Shown: positions 25,773 to 34,315 of the stretch, one piece after another
How positions within the stretch are numbered: position 1 is the first letter of the stretch
Layout of the letters: every line of letters starts with the position of its first letter
Origin: an uncultured Thiotrichales bacterium
GTDB lineage: Bacteria; Pseudomonadota; Gammaproteobacteria; Francisellales; CACEW01
Assembly: GCA_903870015.1 (NCBI GenBank)
Contig: CAIQBE010000006.1
Location: 1-64,000, forward strand
DNA length: 64,000 bases
Direction of reading: 5' to 3'
The notes under the pieces: generated by a model
Told to the model about the DNA's origin: nothing
Database searches by the model: none
What the model saw: the letters and a program-made list of their open reading frames with translations, nothing else
Program-made: the position numbers and the translations under genes

Positions 25773-28070
25773 TTATGCTGCTAACTGTGTAAATTTATTT
25801 AATAGCTCGCTTAAGTTTGCATTTTTCGTTGGCAAACAGCCCGCATAACTCGTTTGCTTTTCTAACTCATCAATAATGTCTAAAGACTCATCTTTTGCAA
25901 GACTCTCGCTCTTGCCTAACATAATATTTAAGCGCTTCACTACTTCAAATAATTTTTCTTTGGTCAAGATACTGGGCAAAAGCGTCGCCACTTCAATATC
26001 AAAAAATTTACTCGCCAAACGTTCATCCACCAGAACATGCATAAAGATCGAAGCATTATTCGATTGATCACCAAAACTCATGACCTCTTCTTCAACACGC
26101 CCTTCAATAAATCTTTGTATCTCCTTAAGCAACAGGGGCTTATCTTTTCTTGTCTTCTCTTGTTTAAAGATACTAAACAAATCTTTCAAGGGATCGGTGT
26201 TAGGGTTAATGACATAATCCCGAAGATTAGTATTAGCCTTACGCAAAGATTTAACCATATTAGCACTATGATCTGAAGGGGCTTTGACTTTTAAAAATTG
26301 ATTGAGCTTAATCCGCGCAACTTTAGGAGGATTAGCGTAAAAAAACTTGGCACGTACAATCGTGGATTTGAAAAAGATATGGCCCTCGCCTTCACGCTGA
26401 TCTTTTAAGTCCAGCAAATCAATTCGATGACGCTTATCAAGCGTGGCTTCCATACTATCTTTATAACTAAGAGCGCCACTTGCCCCCTGCTTGTTAAAGC
26501 TGCGCGCCACCGTCACATAAGCCTCACCTGCCGTCTCTTGGAAAAACTTCCAGGTTTCTTGAGGATCTTCTAATTTCATACACACTTTAACGTTGGTATT
26601 CGCACAAATAGATGCTGCTTCTTCTTTGGATGCTTTTTGGAACGCGGGTAAATCTTGGCCTGCGAAAATAACCGAAAATCCTAAAGAACGCGCCTGGGCC
26701 GGCACCACCGCAAAGCCTTTAACTGCATAATAACCATATTCGTCTAACACGCATAAATACGGCGTTTTAGAATTAGTAGGTTTACGCTCAATCACATCAC
26801 GATAATCACCCTCAACCTGGCTACCCAAACCACTGGCCAACATTGCCTTTAATGAGGCAATAATTAATTTACCCAAGTTGGATAACTCTTCCGGAGATTT
26901 TTCAAGCGCAGGTAATAAAACCACCAAAATACGGCGGTTCAAAACCACATCATAAAAGTCTACTTCGGCCAAATTAGTCCGAATAATATGACCATAAACG
27001 TCAGCCAAAGATCCGAAGATACGCGTTAATTGCATAGTAATATAACCATGCTGTTCATAGGCCTTACCACTTTGCTTACCTTTTTCGCTTTTTTGATAAC
27101 CGGGCAAGGTTGCCAAATAATTATCAAGCGGATCACGAACATCAAACGGTAAAGCCTCAGGCATAATGGTAATATTATTGCGCTGATCAATGACTTTACT
27201 ATCATAAAGCAACTCTTCTAAAACATCCAAAGTAAAATATTTACGAATGACACTCGCATCCAAGAGTAAATAGCCCCGATCGCGCATCCACACCAAGGGA
27301 CGCATTAACGCTTCAATAAAAGAAATCGCACGGCCTTTCCACATGTCACCATCACCACTACCCGCACTACCACTGTCCATCATGCTGACAACAAGTTGTG
27401 ATAACATGCTGGAGGAACCCATAGCAAAAGGATTCATGGTATTGGACAATACTTTTTCTTGTGGGCCAATAATGTCGACAGCACCAGTCATATAGTTAAC
27501 GAGGAGCAAATCATCTTCACGCCCCATCGAACGAACCATGGAAAAGACTTTGGCAAATAAAGAGTTATCCCCTTTACCATCCACATAAATAAAACCACTG
27601 CCTTGGGCCAAAGCATTAAAAGCAACCGACAATAAGGCTTCGGTTTTACCAGAACCTGTTGATCCAAAAATTAATGCATGGGTACGCATATCTGAATTAT
27701 TAAACCATAACTGCTCTTTGGTTAAAATATCATTACCAAAATAATAGATTCCCGCAGCAGGCCCCGCTGCTTTACTGCCAGGCTTAGGATCATTGGGATC
27801 AAGCAAACCCGAAAAAATAGGTAACCGAAATGGCAAACGTATAAAACCAAACATGCTATACCAAAACATAATAATTGCCAGGAAAAAAAACACATCTGCA
27901 ACCACTGGCAACAAATAAATACCAGGAATCAATGCGGCAATCAAAATGGCAACCCCATGACGGCTTTTGACTAAATCACGAACTTGCTGCCAAAATGGCC
28001 GTAAATCACGCATGGCATCATGCGTATGAAACTCCTGAGCTTTGGTAATCCCACGAAATTGCCGAGCCAT
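25773..28070 (-). CDS. dotL: Dot/Icm coupling ATPase DotL (IcmO)
   Basis: DotL is the type IV coupling protein that receives effectors from adaptors such as IcmSW and feeds them to the secretion channel. The 765-residue protein (783 in Legionella) has two N-terminal membrane segments (about 38-85), a Walker A motif GSTGSGKTEAL near residue 135, a Walker B LCVLDEYGYYAV near 440, and FAGQDLPAFQKAS. The C-terminal 190 residues form the extension that binds DotM/DotN and IcmSW in Legionella. The icmT stop is one base upstream, so translation is probably coupled. Confidence 0.95.
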   Translation of the reverse strand: MARQFRGITKAQEFHTHDAMRDLRPFWQQVRDLVKSRHGVAILIAALIPGIYLLPVVADVFFFLAIIMFWYSMFGFIRLPFRLPIFSGLLDPNDPKPGSKAAGPAAGIYYFGNDILTKEQLWFNNSDMRTHALIFGSTGSGKTEALLSVAFNALAQGSGFIYVDGKGDNSLFAKVFSMVRSMGREDDLLLVNYMTGAVDIIGPQEKVLSNTMNPFAMGSSSMLSQLVVSMMDSGSAGSGDGDMWKGRAISFIEALMRPLVWMRDRGYLLLDASVIRKYFTLDVLEELLYDSKVIDQRNNITIMPEALPFDVRDPLDNYLATLPGYQKSEKGKQSGKAYEQHGYITMQLTRIFGSLADVYGHIIRTNLAEVDFYDVVLNRRILVVLLPALEKSPEELSNLGKLIIASLKAMLASGLGSQVEGDYRDVIERKPTNSKTPYLCVLDEYGYYAVKGFAVVPAQARSLGFSVIFAGQDLPAFQKASKEEAASICANTNVKVCMKLEDPQETWKFFQETAGEAYVTVARSFNKQGASGALSYKDSMEATLDKRHRIDLLDLKDQREGEGHIFFKSTIVRAKFFYANPPKVARIKLNQFLKVKAPSDHSANMVKSLRKANTNLRDYVINPNTDPLKDLFSIFKQEKTRKDKPLLLKEIQRFIEGRVEEEVMSFGDQSNNASIFMHVLVDERLASKFFDIEVATLLPSILTKEKLFEVVKRLNIMLGKSESLAKDESLDIIDELEKQTSYAGCLPTKNANLSELLNKFTQLAA

Positions 28071-28071
28071 T

Positions 28072-28329
28072 CTATTTACGCCTTATAATTATTTTGGTTG
28101 AGCCTGTGACAAAATTTCTAATAATTCTTACAGCCGCAATCAAACTAACATGATAATAATTCAAAATACTCAAAAACCCCAAGGAAACTACCACCATCCC
28201 AAAAGTGTACCAACTAGGACGCACTAAACACAAAAGAATGATAAAAGAACAACGCGCATCCACCGAGAAAAATACCGGAGTCAAGGCAGAATCACGCCAA
28301 TGCGCATAAATATCTGGTTGACTAGCCAT
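28072..28329 (-). CDS. icmT: Dot/Icm secretion protein IcmT
   Basis: IcmT is an 85-86-residue inner-membrane Dot/Icm protein. This 85-residue product keeps the AHWRDSA start motif (residues 9-15), FFSVDARCSF and two hydrophobic stretches (about 28-42 and 44-62), followed by a basic C-terminus, as in Legionella IcmT. It overlaps the dotB stop by eight bases and ends one base before dotL. In Legionella icmT heads a different cluster (icmTSRQPO...), so its place between dotB and dotL is a rearrangement. Confidence 0.85.
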   Translation of the reverse strand: MASQPDIYAHWRDSALTPVFFSVDARCSFIILLCLVRPSWYTFGMVVVSLGFLSILNYYHVSLIAAVRIIRNFVTGSTKIIIRRK

Positions 28330-29440
28330 GTCTTTGCTCCAAAAGTTGAAAACGACGATAAGCCTCTTCCGTAATCAACCCTTGATTAAATTTATTTTCA
28401 ACATCTCTTAAAATAGGCTGACCATATTGCGCGATAAGCTCACGAATTTTTGGCACCAACTGCTCAAGCTCTGTCTTTGCCAACGTATCTCTAACATCAT
28501 GATCAAAAACTAAAAACTCTCTCACCGCTGTTCTTTTGCCATCTGGCCTGGGCAACAAAGCTTGCCAGACAATCACTTTGACCGTTTCGATTAAGTCAAA
28601 TAAGCGTGCATCACGCTCTTCACTAGGAAATATAGTCACCATACGGCGCATGGTATCGGCAACACCATTACTATGAACCGTTGTATAAACAGGATGCCCT
28701 GTCAATGCAGCATCAATCACCGCTTCAATGGTTTCTTGATCACGCGCCTCTCCCACTAAAATTAGGCCCGGTTTACGACGCAAAGCATTACGCACCCCCG
28801 CAGCAAAACTAGGTAAATTACGCGGAATCTCCATTTGGCTTACAATTGCTGAAGTCTTTTGAACTTTATCATAAACATATTCAATAGGCGCTTCATAAGT
28901 AAGAACTTTAATATTCGCCTCGGGATCATGACAAATATCTGCCAAAATCGATGCCAGCAAGGTACTTTTACCCGATCCTGTCGCACCACTAACCACCATG
29001 ACACCTTGGGACAGCCTAATATATTCGAGTAAATTAGCCTCTAGATTTAAATCTTTTAATAAAGGCGGCTCACTCGAAATAACCCGCAAAGTAATCTGCA
29101 AGCCTTCATATCCTTCAAAATAACAAGCGGTAATATTGACACGAAAACGAAATTCCACTTTGTCTGACTTAACGCGATAATGGGTATCAATATCATTACC
29201 CGAAAAAATCATGGCCGTAGCATTAGCACCATAAATATGCTTAATAACATCTGAAAGCTCCTGCATCGTCAAACGACGCTGCGTCATTTGAATCTGACGC
29301 CCATGAATTTCGGCAAACACAACCTCACCCGTTTGGAGAGTAATATCTGAAGCCTTATGCTCACAACAAAATAAGAGTAACCGATCAAAATGCGGCGCCA
29401 CAAAATAATTAGGCTCATTCGGCAGCAAATACTGAGCCAT
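28322..29440 (-). CDS. dotB: Dot/Icm secretion ATPase DotB
   Basis: DotB is a PilT/VirB11-type hexameric ATPase that docks on DotO and energises the Dot/Icm channel. The 372-residue protein (377 in Legionella) shows the N-terminal domain, a Walker A GATGSGKSTLLAS near residue 152, an Asp box (TYEAPIEYVYD), a Walker B-like LILVGEARDQETIEAV and the His box GHPVYTTVHSNGVADT. It overlaps dotC by one base and icmT by eight, in the conserved order dotD-dotC-dotB. Confidence 0.96.
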   Translation of the reverse strand: MAQYLLPNEPNYFVAPHFDRLLLFCCEHKASDITLQTGEVVFAEIHGRQIQMTQRRLTMQELSDVIKHIYGANATAMIFSGNDIDTHYRVKSDKVEFRFRVNITACYFEGYEGLQITLRVISSEPPLLKDLNLEANLLEYIRLSQGVMVVSGATGSGKSTLLASILADICHDPEANIKVLTYEAPIEYVYDKVQKTSAIVSQMEIPRNLPSFAAGVRNALRRKPGLILVGEARDQETIEAVIDAALTGHPVYTTVHSNGVADTMRRMVTIFPSEERDARLFDLIETVKVIVWQALLPRPDGKRTAVREFLVFDHDVRDTLAKTELEQLVPKIRELIAQYGQPILRDVENKFNQGLITEEAYRRFQLLEQRHG

Positions 29441-30273
29441 TATTGCGCCCCTTGAGCAGAGAGATTACCTAAATTACCTTGTGCTCCGGGCTCAGGAGCA
29501 TTGGTACTAATAGGAGCTGTTTCCCAAAGCTTACCCTTCAACTGTAATTGTGGTTGTTCGGTAATTTGCATGGTCTTATCATCAATAACCATATTATTAC
29601 CACTACCTGTAATACCTTGTTCTTGTTGTGTTAAATGATATGGGCTTACCATATTTTGAGCCAACAACTCTTTGTACAAAATCATGCCATTATAATCACG
29701 CACTAAACGAGAAAGGTTAATCTGATAAATAGAGACTGCTTGATTAATCCCCTCAGCCCAACCTAAAGCAACATTAGCCTTCCACAATTGACGCTCAGCA
29801 TCATTTTGGGGCAATAAAACTTGATTAGGTAGTTCAGGAGGTGGATAAGACATCCAAATATAATCATGCCATGTTGGTGGTGCCGTCACAAAACGCACAG
29901 GAGCAAGAATACGATACGTTGTCCCTGCAATACGAATGGTATCACCAGTTCCATTAATATTAACCTCATTTTGCGCGCGATCTAAAACAGGAGGCAAAAC
30001 ATTATGTTGATACAATACTTGGTTAAAATCAAAAATTCTATTCAGCAAAACACCTTCAGACTCTAAAACCTGGTCAATCTGAATTGATTCATAAGACAAT
30101 GCCGCCTGCATTCCCAAAGCCTGCGCAGCCTCTTGAATCGCTTGTTGGCGAATCGAGCCTAAGCTGGAAGCCGCGTGCGTAGCATAATAACCAGATCCAG
30201 TAGATAAGCCTTGCAAATCAGTTAAACTATACTGACCTGCAGGTAATGCAGTGGGCGGTGTCAAAACCATCAT
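29440..30273 (-). CDS. dotC: Dot/Icm outer-membrane core protein DotC
   Basis: DotC works with DotD and DotH in the outer-membrane core complex. The 277-residue product carries conserved DotC stretches: RQQAIQEAA, the FDFNQVLYQHNVLPPVL motif, FVTAPPTWHDYIWMSY, and GMILYKELLAQNMVSP. Legionella DotC (about 303 residues) is a lipoprotein, but here the frame begins MMVLTPPTALPAG with no signal peptide or lipobox. An in-frame TAG lies seven codons upstream of the ATG, so no longer start is possible. The start overlaps the dotD stop by four bases. Confidence 0.93.
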   Translation of the reverse strand: MMVLTPPTALPAGQYSLTDLQGLSTGSGYYATHAASSLGSIRQQAIQEAAQALGMQAALSYESIQIDQVLESEGVLLNRIFDFNQVLYQHNVLPPVLDRAQNEVNINGTGDTIRIAGTTYRILAPVRFVTAPPTWHDYIWMSYPPPELPNQVLLPQNDAERQLWKANVALGWAEGINQAVSIYQINLSRLVRDYNGMILYKELLAQNMVSPYHLTQQEQGITGSGNNMVIDDKTMQITEQPQLQLKGKLWETAPISTNAPEPGAQGNLGNLSAQGAQ

Positions 30274-30764
30274 GATCCGGGATACCTCAGGCTAATTACT
30301 TTTTCATCTTGATAAATTAAAATTTGTGCATTCAAACCCGCTTGAATATCCGCATTACGGATAATAGTTAACGCCGAAACAGGATTATCCGTATCATCAA
30401 TATTCACTAAAATGGGACTAAACGGCGCTTTACCAAAGGCTTGGAATTGATACCCCGTAAGGCTGGCCATTTGGCGCAATAAAGGCTCAATGGGGCCATT
30501 CCATTTCAAAGTAACTACTACATTTAAAGCAGGGTCATTGATATTGGCCAAAGGTAAGGTATTATTTTTTTGGAAACGCGTTTTTTCAATAGAAGACAAC
30601 TCAGCCAAAGACGCCTGAGTCTGTGCCGCTGACTGCACCAACGAAGCTCTGACCTGATTATTAATTTGCTCTTGAGTCATAGTATTAGGGGCAGGTGGAT
30701 TTTTAGCACACGCCGCTAACAGAGCTGCGCTTAAAACAACACTCATTGCACACAAACGTTTCAT
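30270..30764 (-). CDS. dotD: Dot/Icm outer-membrane lipoprotein DotD
   Basis: DotD is a lipoprotein needed, with DotC, to place DotH in the outer membrane. The roughly 164-residue product starts MKRLCAMSVVLSAALLAACAKN, with a clear lipobox LLAAC (lipidated Cys at about 18). Its C-terminal domain has the secretin N0-like pattern (KWNGPIEPLLRQMASLTGYQF). I choose the ATG at 30764, which has GAGGGAGAG four bases upstream; an ATG at 30788 lacks one. It is first of dotDCB and sits after the inverted repeat at 30788-30840. Confidence 0.93.
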   Translation of the reverse strand: MKRLCAMSVVLSAALLAACAKNPPAPNTMTQEQINNQVRASLVQSAAQTQASLAELSSIEKTRFQKNNTLPLANINDPALNVVVTLKWNGPIEPLLRQMASLTGYQFQAFGKAPFSPILVNIDDTDNPVSALTIIRNADIQAGLNAQILIYQDEKVISLRYPGS

Positions 30765-30787
30765 ACAACTCTCCCTCAATCCGATCA

Positions 30788-30840
30788 ACTTAAGTTTTTA
30801 CCAAATATCTGCAAAACAAAGATTTGGTAAAAACTCAAGG
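30788..30840. repeat. Long inverted repeat upstream of dotD
   Basis: The arms 30793-30806 and 30822-30835 (AGTTTTTACCAAAT / ATTTGGTAAAAACT) are perfectly complementary over 14 bp, extending imperfectly to about 30788-30840. It lies between the icmD-like terminator and dotD. It could be a second terminator, a protein-binding operator or an mRNA stem at the start of the dotDCB message. Confidence 0.65.
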
Positions 30841-30843
30841 AAA

Positions 30844-30866
30844 ATGCCCCCATTAAATGAGGGCAT
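30844..30866 (-). terminator. Rho-independent terminator of the icmD-like gene
   Basis: On the minus strand a stem ATGCCC / GGGCAT with inner CAT / ATG pairs (one C-A mismatch) is followed by TTTT. It lies 20 bases after the icmD-like stop codon at 30886. Confidence 0.6.
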
Positions 30867-30885
30867 CATTCTATTAATACTGAAA

Positions 30886-31296
30886 TTATGAACCGAAGTT
30901 AACATCGGAAACATTAGTATTAAACGTCGACTCACTACCACCAAAGGTTGTTACGAACATATGCGCTAAAGGAATAGTCAGAATCAACGCTGTACCAAAC
31001 GCTAAACTCGCAATACCCTTACTCATATGTTTTTCTTGACCAGAACCCGTATAGTTCTGTTTCAAATGCACCAAGCCTTTGATAATCAAAATCAGACCTG
31101 ACAAGGTTGCAATAATCATTGCAATATTAAAGGCAACACCGGCATTTTGGTTAATAACGTTCTGGAAAGCTCCCAAATTTGTCACAGTACCTTCATCATC
31201 TGCAAACGCAAAACTCATTAACCCCATAACAAGGCCTGAACCCATCATAAGTTTTTTTACAAGATTACTAGACATCATTTTTTGTACCAATTTCAT
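30886..31296 (-). CDS. IcmD/IcmC (DotP/DotE)-type small Dot/Icm membrane protein
   Basis: The 136-residue protein has a cleavable signal peptide (probable cleavage after FAFA, about residue 32) and two membrane segments (about 53-75 and 90-112). A short basic loop, LKQNYTGSGQEKHMSK, lies between them, and the tail is FGGSESTF. This architecture, length and position match the small TraQ/IcmC/IcmD group of Dot/Icm inner-membrane proteins. I cannot tell by eye which of IcmC, IcmD or DotV it is; IcmD (132 residues in Legionella) is closest in size. AAAGGAGAAG precedes the ATG. It has its own terminator, so it is probably monocistronic and well expressed. Confidence 0.7.
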   Translation of the reverse strand: MKLVQKMMSSNLVKKLMMGSGLVMGLMSFAFADDEGTVTNLGAFQNVINQNAGVAFNIAMIIATLSGLILIIKGLVHLKQNYTGSGQEKHMSKGIASLAFGTALILTIPLAHMFVTTFGGSESTFNTNVSDVNFGS

Positions 31297-31569
31297 GTTA
31301 TACTTCTCCTTTAGTTGTTAAATAAATCATTAAAAGACCTTTAATCAATACGAATATCTCTTACTGATTTCGGGGCTATGATACAAACTTTTACATTTTA
31401 TCACAATTTAATAAATGTAACGCCTGCAATATTACCTCATAAAAAAACCTGAAAAATCCATAAATTACAAGGCTTACAGCGCTAACTACTCGGTTACAAA
31501 TACCACACCAATACTCACACGATTTCATTGTTTTAATATATGAATAAAACGATAAATATACCAAAAGCA

Positions 31570-32967
31570 TCACTTTCCAATACAAAAAGTACTGAAAATA
31601 GATCCTAGCAAGTCATCAGACCTAAATTCACCGGTAATCGCACCTAAAGACACTTGAGCCAAACGACAGTCTTCTGCCAAAAGCTCTAAAGCATGCTGCA
31701 CTTGGTAATGCATTAAGCCTTTTTGCAAAAAGCCAAAAGCCTGTTGCAATGCCTCTAAATGGCGACGCCGAGCGATAAACGAATGCTCACAGTCATTACC
31801 CATACTCACATTCTTTAAAATAGCATCTTCCAAATAGGCAAGACCCTCCGCATATTTCGCAGAAAGCTGTACTAACGATACCACTTTTTCTTCAGAATTA
31901 AAATGTAATTTAACTTGGGAAAAGTGAGCCTGCGTTTTTACCAAATCAATTTTATTGACAACAATAATGAATGGCAAGGCCTGCACAACACTTTCCATAC
32001 CTTGGAAAAATTTTTTTAATTCAGCTGCGATGTATTTGTCATCTATATTTTTAACGTCCAATGCATCAATGACCCACAACACAAGATCAGTTTTTTGTAG
32101 CATAGCCAAAGCGCGCTTCATACCCTCTGCCTCAATCACATCAGCATGATCACGCAAACCCGCAGTATCAACAATATGCACAGGCACCCCTTTAACACTA
32201 ATACTTTCTTTAATCAAATCACGAGTCGTACCAGGATGCTCACTCACAATAGCCACATCATTTTGCGCCAATGCATTTAAAAGGCTTGATTTACCCGCAT
32301 TAGGCTTCCCTAAAATCAGCAGCGTCAACCCCTCTTTTAAAATCACGCCCTGCTTAGCACTCTCAATCACGCGCTCCAATTGAGATAAAATTTGCATAAG
32401 CTGCTCAATCACTTTAGCATTTTCAACAAATTCAACATCTTCTTCGGGAAAATCTAAGGTCGCCTCAATAAAAGTACGGAGATAAATAAGCTGCACCACC
32501 AACGCATGAATAAGTTTTGAAAAATCTCCCTGCAAAGATCTCAGAGCAGATCTCGCAGCCCCAATGCTTGCAGCATCAATCAAATCGGCAATTGCCTCGG
32601 CCTGCAGCAAATCAATTTTGTCATTTAAAAACGCACGCTCCGAAAACTCCCCCGGCCTTGCCAAACGGGCACCCTGTTGCAAAATTGCTGCCAAAATAAG
32701 ATCCAAAACAATAGGACTACCATGCCCCTGCAACTCAACAACATCTTCACCCGTAAATGAATGTGGGCCTGCAAAGAAAATGGCAACGCCCTCATCTAAA
32801 AGCAGATTATTTTGATCATAAAATTTAGCAAAATGTGCTTGCCTAGGCAAAAGCTCAATATGCGTAATGCGCTGCGCAATCAAAAAAGCTTTCGGCCCAG
32901 AAATACGCACAATCCCCACACCGCCACGACCAGGAGGCGTGGCTATTGCAGCAATAGTATCAATCAT
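31570..32967 (-). CDS. mnmE: tRNA modification GTPase MnmE (TrmE)
   Basis: MnmE, with MnmG, makes the 5-(carboxymethyl)aminomethyl group on wobble uridines of certain tRNAs. The protein (about 465 residues) starts with DTIAAIATPPGRGGVGIVRISG, contains the G domain with Walker A GKPNAGKSSL, G3 DTAGLRD and G4 NKID, and ends with the conserved C-terminal CIGK. I start it at the ATG at 32967, which overlaps the stop of the upstream MFS gene (ATGATTGA), a typical coupled start. Upstream in-frame starts (32976, GTG 32988) lack support. Confidence 0.96.
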   Translation of the reverse strand: MIDTIAAIATPPGRGGVGIVRISGPKAFLIAQRITHIELLPRQAHFAKFYDQNNLLLDEGVAIFFAGPHSFTGEDVVELQGHGSPIVLDLILAAILQQGARLARPGEFSERAFLNDKIDLLQAEAIADLIDAASIGAARSALRSLQGDFSKLIHALVVQLIYLRTFIEATLDFPEEDVEFVENAKVIEQLMQILSQLERVIESAKQGVILKEGLTLLILGKPNAGKSSLLNALAQNDVAIVSEHPGTTRDLIKESISVKGVPVHIVDTAGLRDHADVIEAEGMKRALAMLQKTDLVLWVIDALDVKNIDDKYIAAELKKFFQGMESVVQALPFIIVVNKIDLVKTQAHFSQVKLHFNSEEKVVSLVQLSAKYAEGLAYLEDAILKNVSMGNDCEHSFIARRRHLEALQQAFGFLQKGLMHYQVQHALELLAEDCRLAQVSLGAITGEFRSDDLLGSIFSTFCIGK

Positions 32968-34210
32968 GATGTTCATACACAGGCACACAATGAGTTTCAG
33001 GCAAACAACGCCAAGTAATCAGCAAGCCTAAGAATAAAACCAAAGGAATCACAATAAAGCCTAACTGATAATCCTGGACACTATAAATATGAGTGGTCAC
33101 ACCTCGCGCCTGGGCATGCCCATCAATGATATATCCCATCAAAGGCTGCGACACCACACCAGTAAATACCGCTGCTAAATTAATCAGGCCTGAGGCTGCA
33201 ACAAAGTGTTTGTGTGGAATTAAATCTTTGGCGACCCCAAAGGTTAAACTTTGCAAAGACGCTGCAAAGCCCAAAACAAATAACAAAATCGCAACAACCC
33301 ATAAAGGCAAACGGGGCGCCATCATAAATAATAAACCAGCTATAATCCCCACGCTAAAGCAAAAATAAAACGGCAATTTACGTTGTTTCATCCGATCAGA
33401 CCACCAGCCAACCAAAGGTGAGCCAATACCTAAACCTAACCATAATAAGACATATAGATAACCTGTGGCTTCATTACTTAAGTTATAAACTCCCATCAAA
33501 TAAGGCACGCCCCAAAGCGCACCCACACCCGTCACCGTAATCCAAGATGCAAAACCAACAAGGGCAATCCACCAAACCGCTTTAATTTTAAAGACATCCC
33601 GTAAACGCTGATCATGATACTCTACGGCAACTTTAACCTGAGGCTGACCATCTCTTAATACCGCCCAAAACAAAACTGACAAAATCAGGGTAACAAAACC
33701 AATACCAATCATAGATTCACGCCAACCCAAAGCATTTACCAAGGCAGCCATAGGCCCGCCGCCAATAATACACCCCAAAGAAGCCCCCACCTGAACAAGA
33801 CCCGCAATCAACGCAAAATATTTATGGGCAAACCAGCGCGACGCCAAAAACAAAGCGCCCAAAAATGCAAAGGGCGAACCAATCCCCATCAACAACCGCG
33901 CAAAAGCAATCTGCCAAGGCGCCTGCGCCACCCCAAAAAGCAAAGCACCCACACCACTCACGAGTACCGCTAAACTCAATAAAGCTCTAGCACCAAAACG
34001 ATCCAAAAGCATACCTGCGGGCACCTGAAAAAAAGTAGACGCTAAAAAAAATACTGCCAACAAAGACCCTAAAGCACCGGCATCTAAATTAAACGTAGAT
34101 AGTAAACTCCCTGTCATGACACTGGGCGACACTGCCAAAAAATAATCATAGACATAAAAAAACGAACCTAAAGTACAGATAACAAAAGGGGCTATCTTCT
34201 TATAACACAT
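32960..34210 (-). CDS. MFS transporter
   Basis: A 416-residue major facilitator protein with 12 predicted membrane segments. The loop after TM2 has the MFS signature GMLLDRFGARALL, and the matching loop in the second half is VGWWSDRMKQRKLP. It most resembles the anion/metabolite symporter group that includes the phagosomal Pht transporters of Legionella, but the substrate cannot be read. AAGGAG lies eight bases before the ATG. mnmE is translationally coupled downstream. Confidence 0.85.
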   Translation of the reverse strand: MCYKKIAPFVICTLGSFFYVYDYFLAVSPSVMTGSLLSTFNLDAGALGSLLAVFFLASTFFQVPAGMLLDRFGARALLSLAVLVSGVGALLFGVAQAPWQIAFARLLMGIGSPFAFLGALFLASRWFAHKYFALIAGLVQVGASLGCIIGGGPMAALVNALGWRESMIGIGFVTLILSVLFWAVLRDGQPQVKVAVEYHDQRLRDVFKIKAVWWIALVGFASWITVTGVGALWGVPYLMGVYNLSNEATGYLYVLLWLGLGIGSPLVGWWSDRMKQRKLPFYFCFSVGIIAGLLFMMAPRLPLWVVAILLFVLGFAASLQSLTFGVAKDLIPHKHFVAASGLINLAAVFTGVVSQPLMGYIIDGHAQARGVTTHIYSVQDYQLGFIVIPLVLFLGLLITWRCLPETHCVPVYEHHD

Positions 34211-34269
34211 AGTAAAGTCTCCTTTTCAAGAAATAAGCATGTATACCGAGTGCAACGCCAACAAACAAA

Positions 34270-34278
34270 TGCTACAAT
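34270..34278 (+). promoter_or_regulatory. Extended -10 promoter of gyrA
   Basis: TGCTACAAT fits the extended -10 form TGnTATAAT with one mismatch, 38 bases before the gyrA ATG. No good -35 box is visible, as expected for an extended -10 promoter. Confidence 0.45.
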
Positions 34279-34315
34279 AGGACGGTTGAATTTGAAAGAG
34301 TGAGAGTCATTTTTT

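Noticed and set aside
31391-31585. 64-codon hydrophobic frame overlapping the mnmE 3' end
   Set aside because: It starts with TTG or an ATG inside mnmE, has no proper ribosome-binding site, and its composition is odd for a protein of this length. I consider it more likely non-coding spacer.
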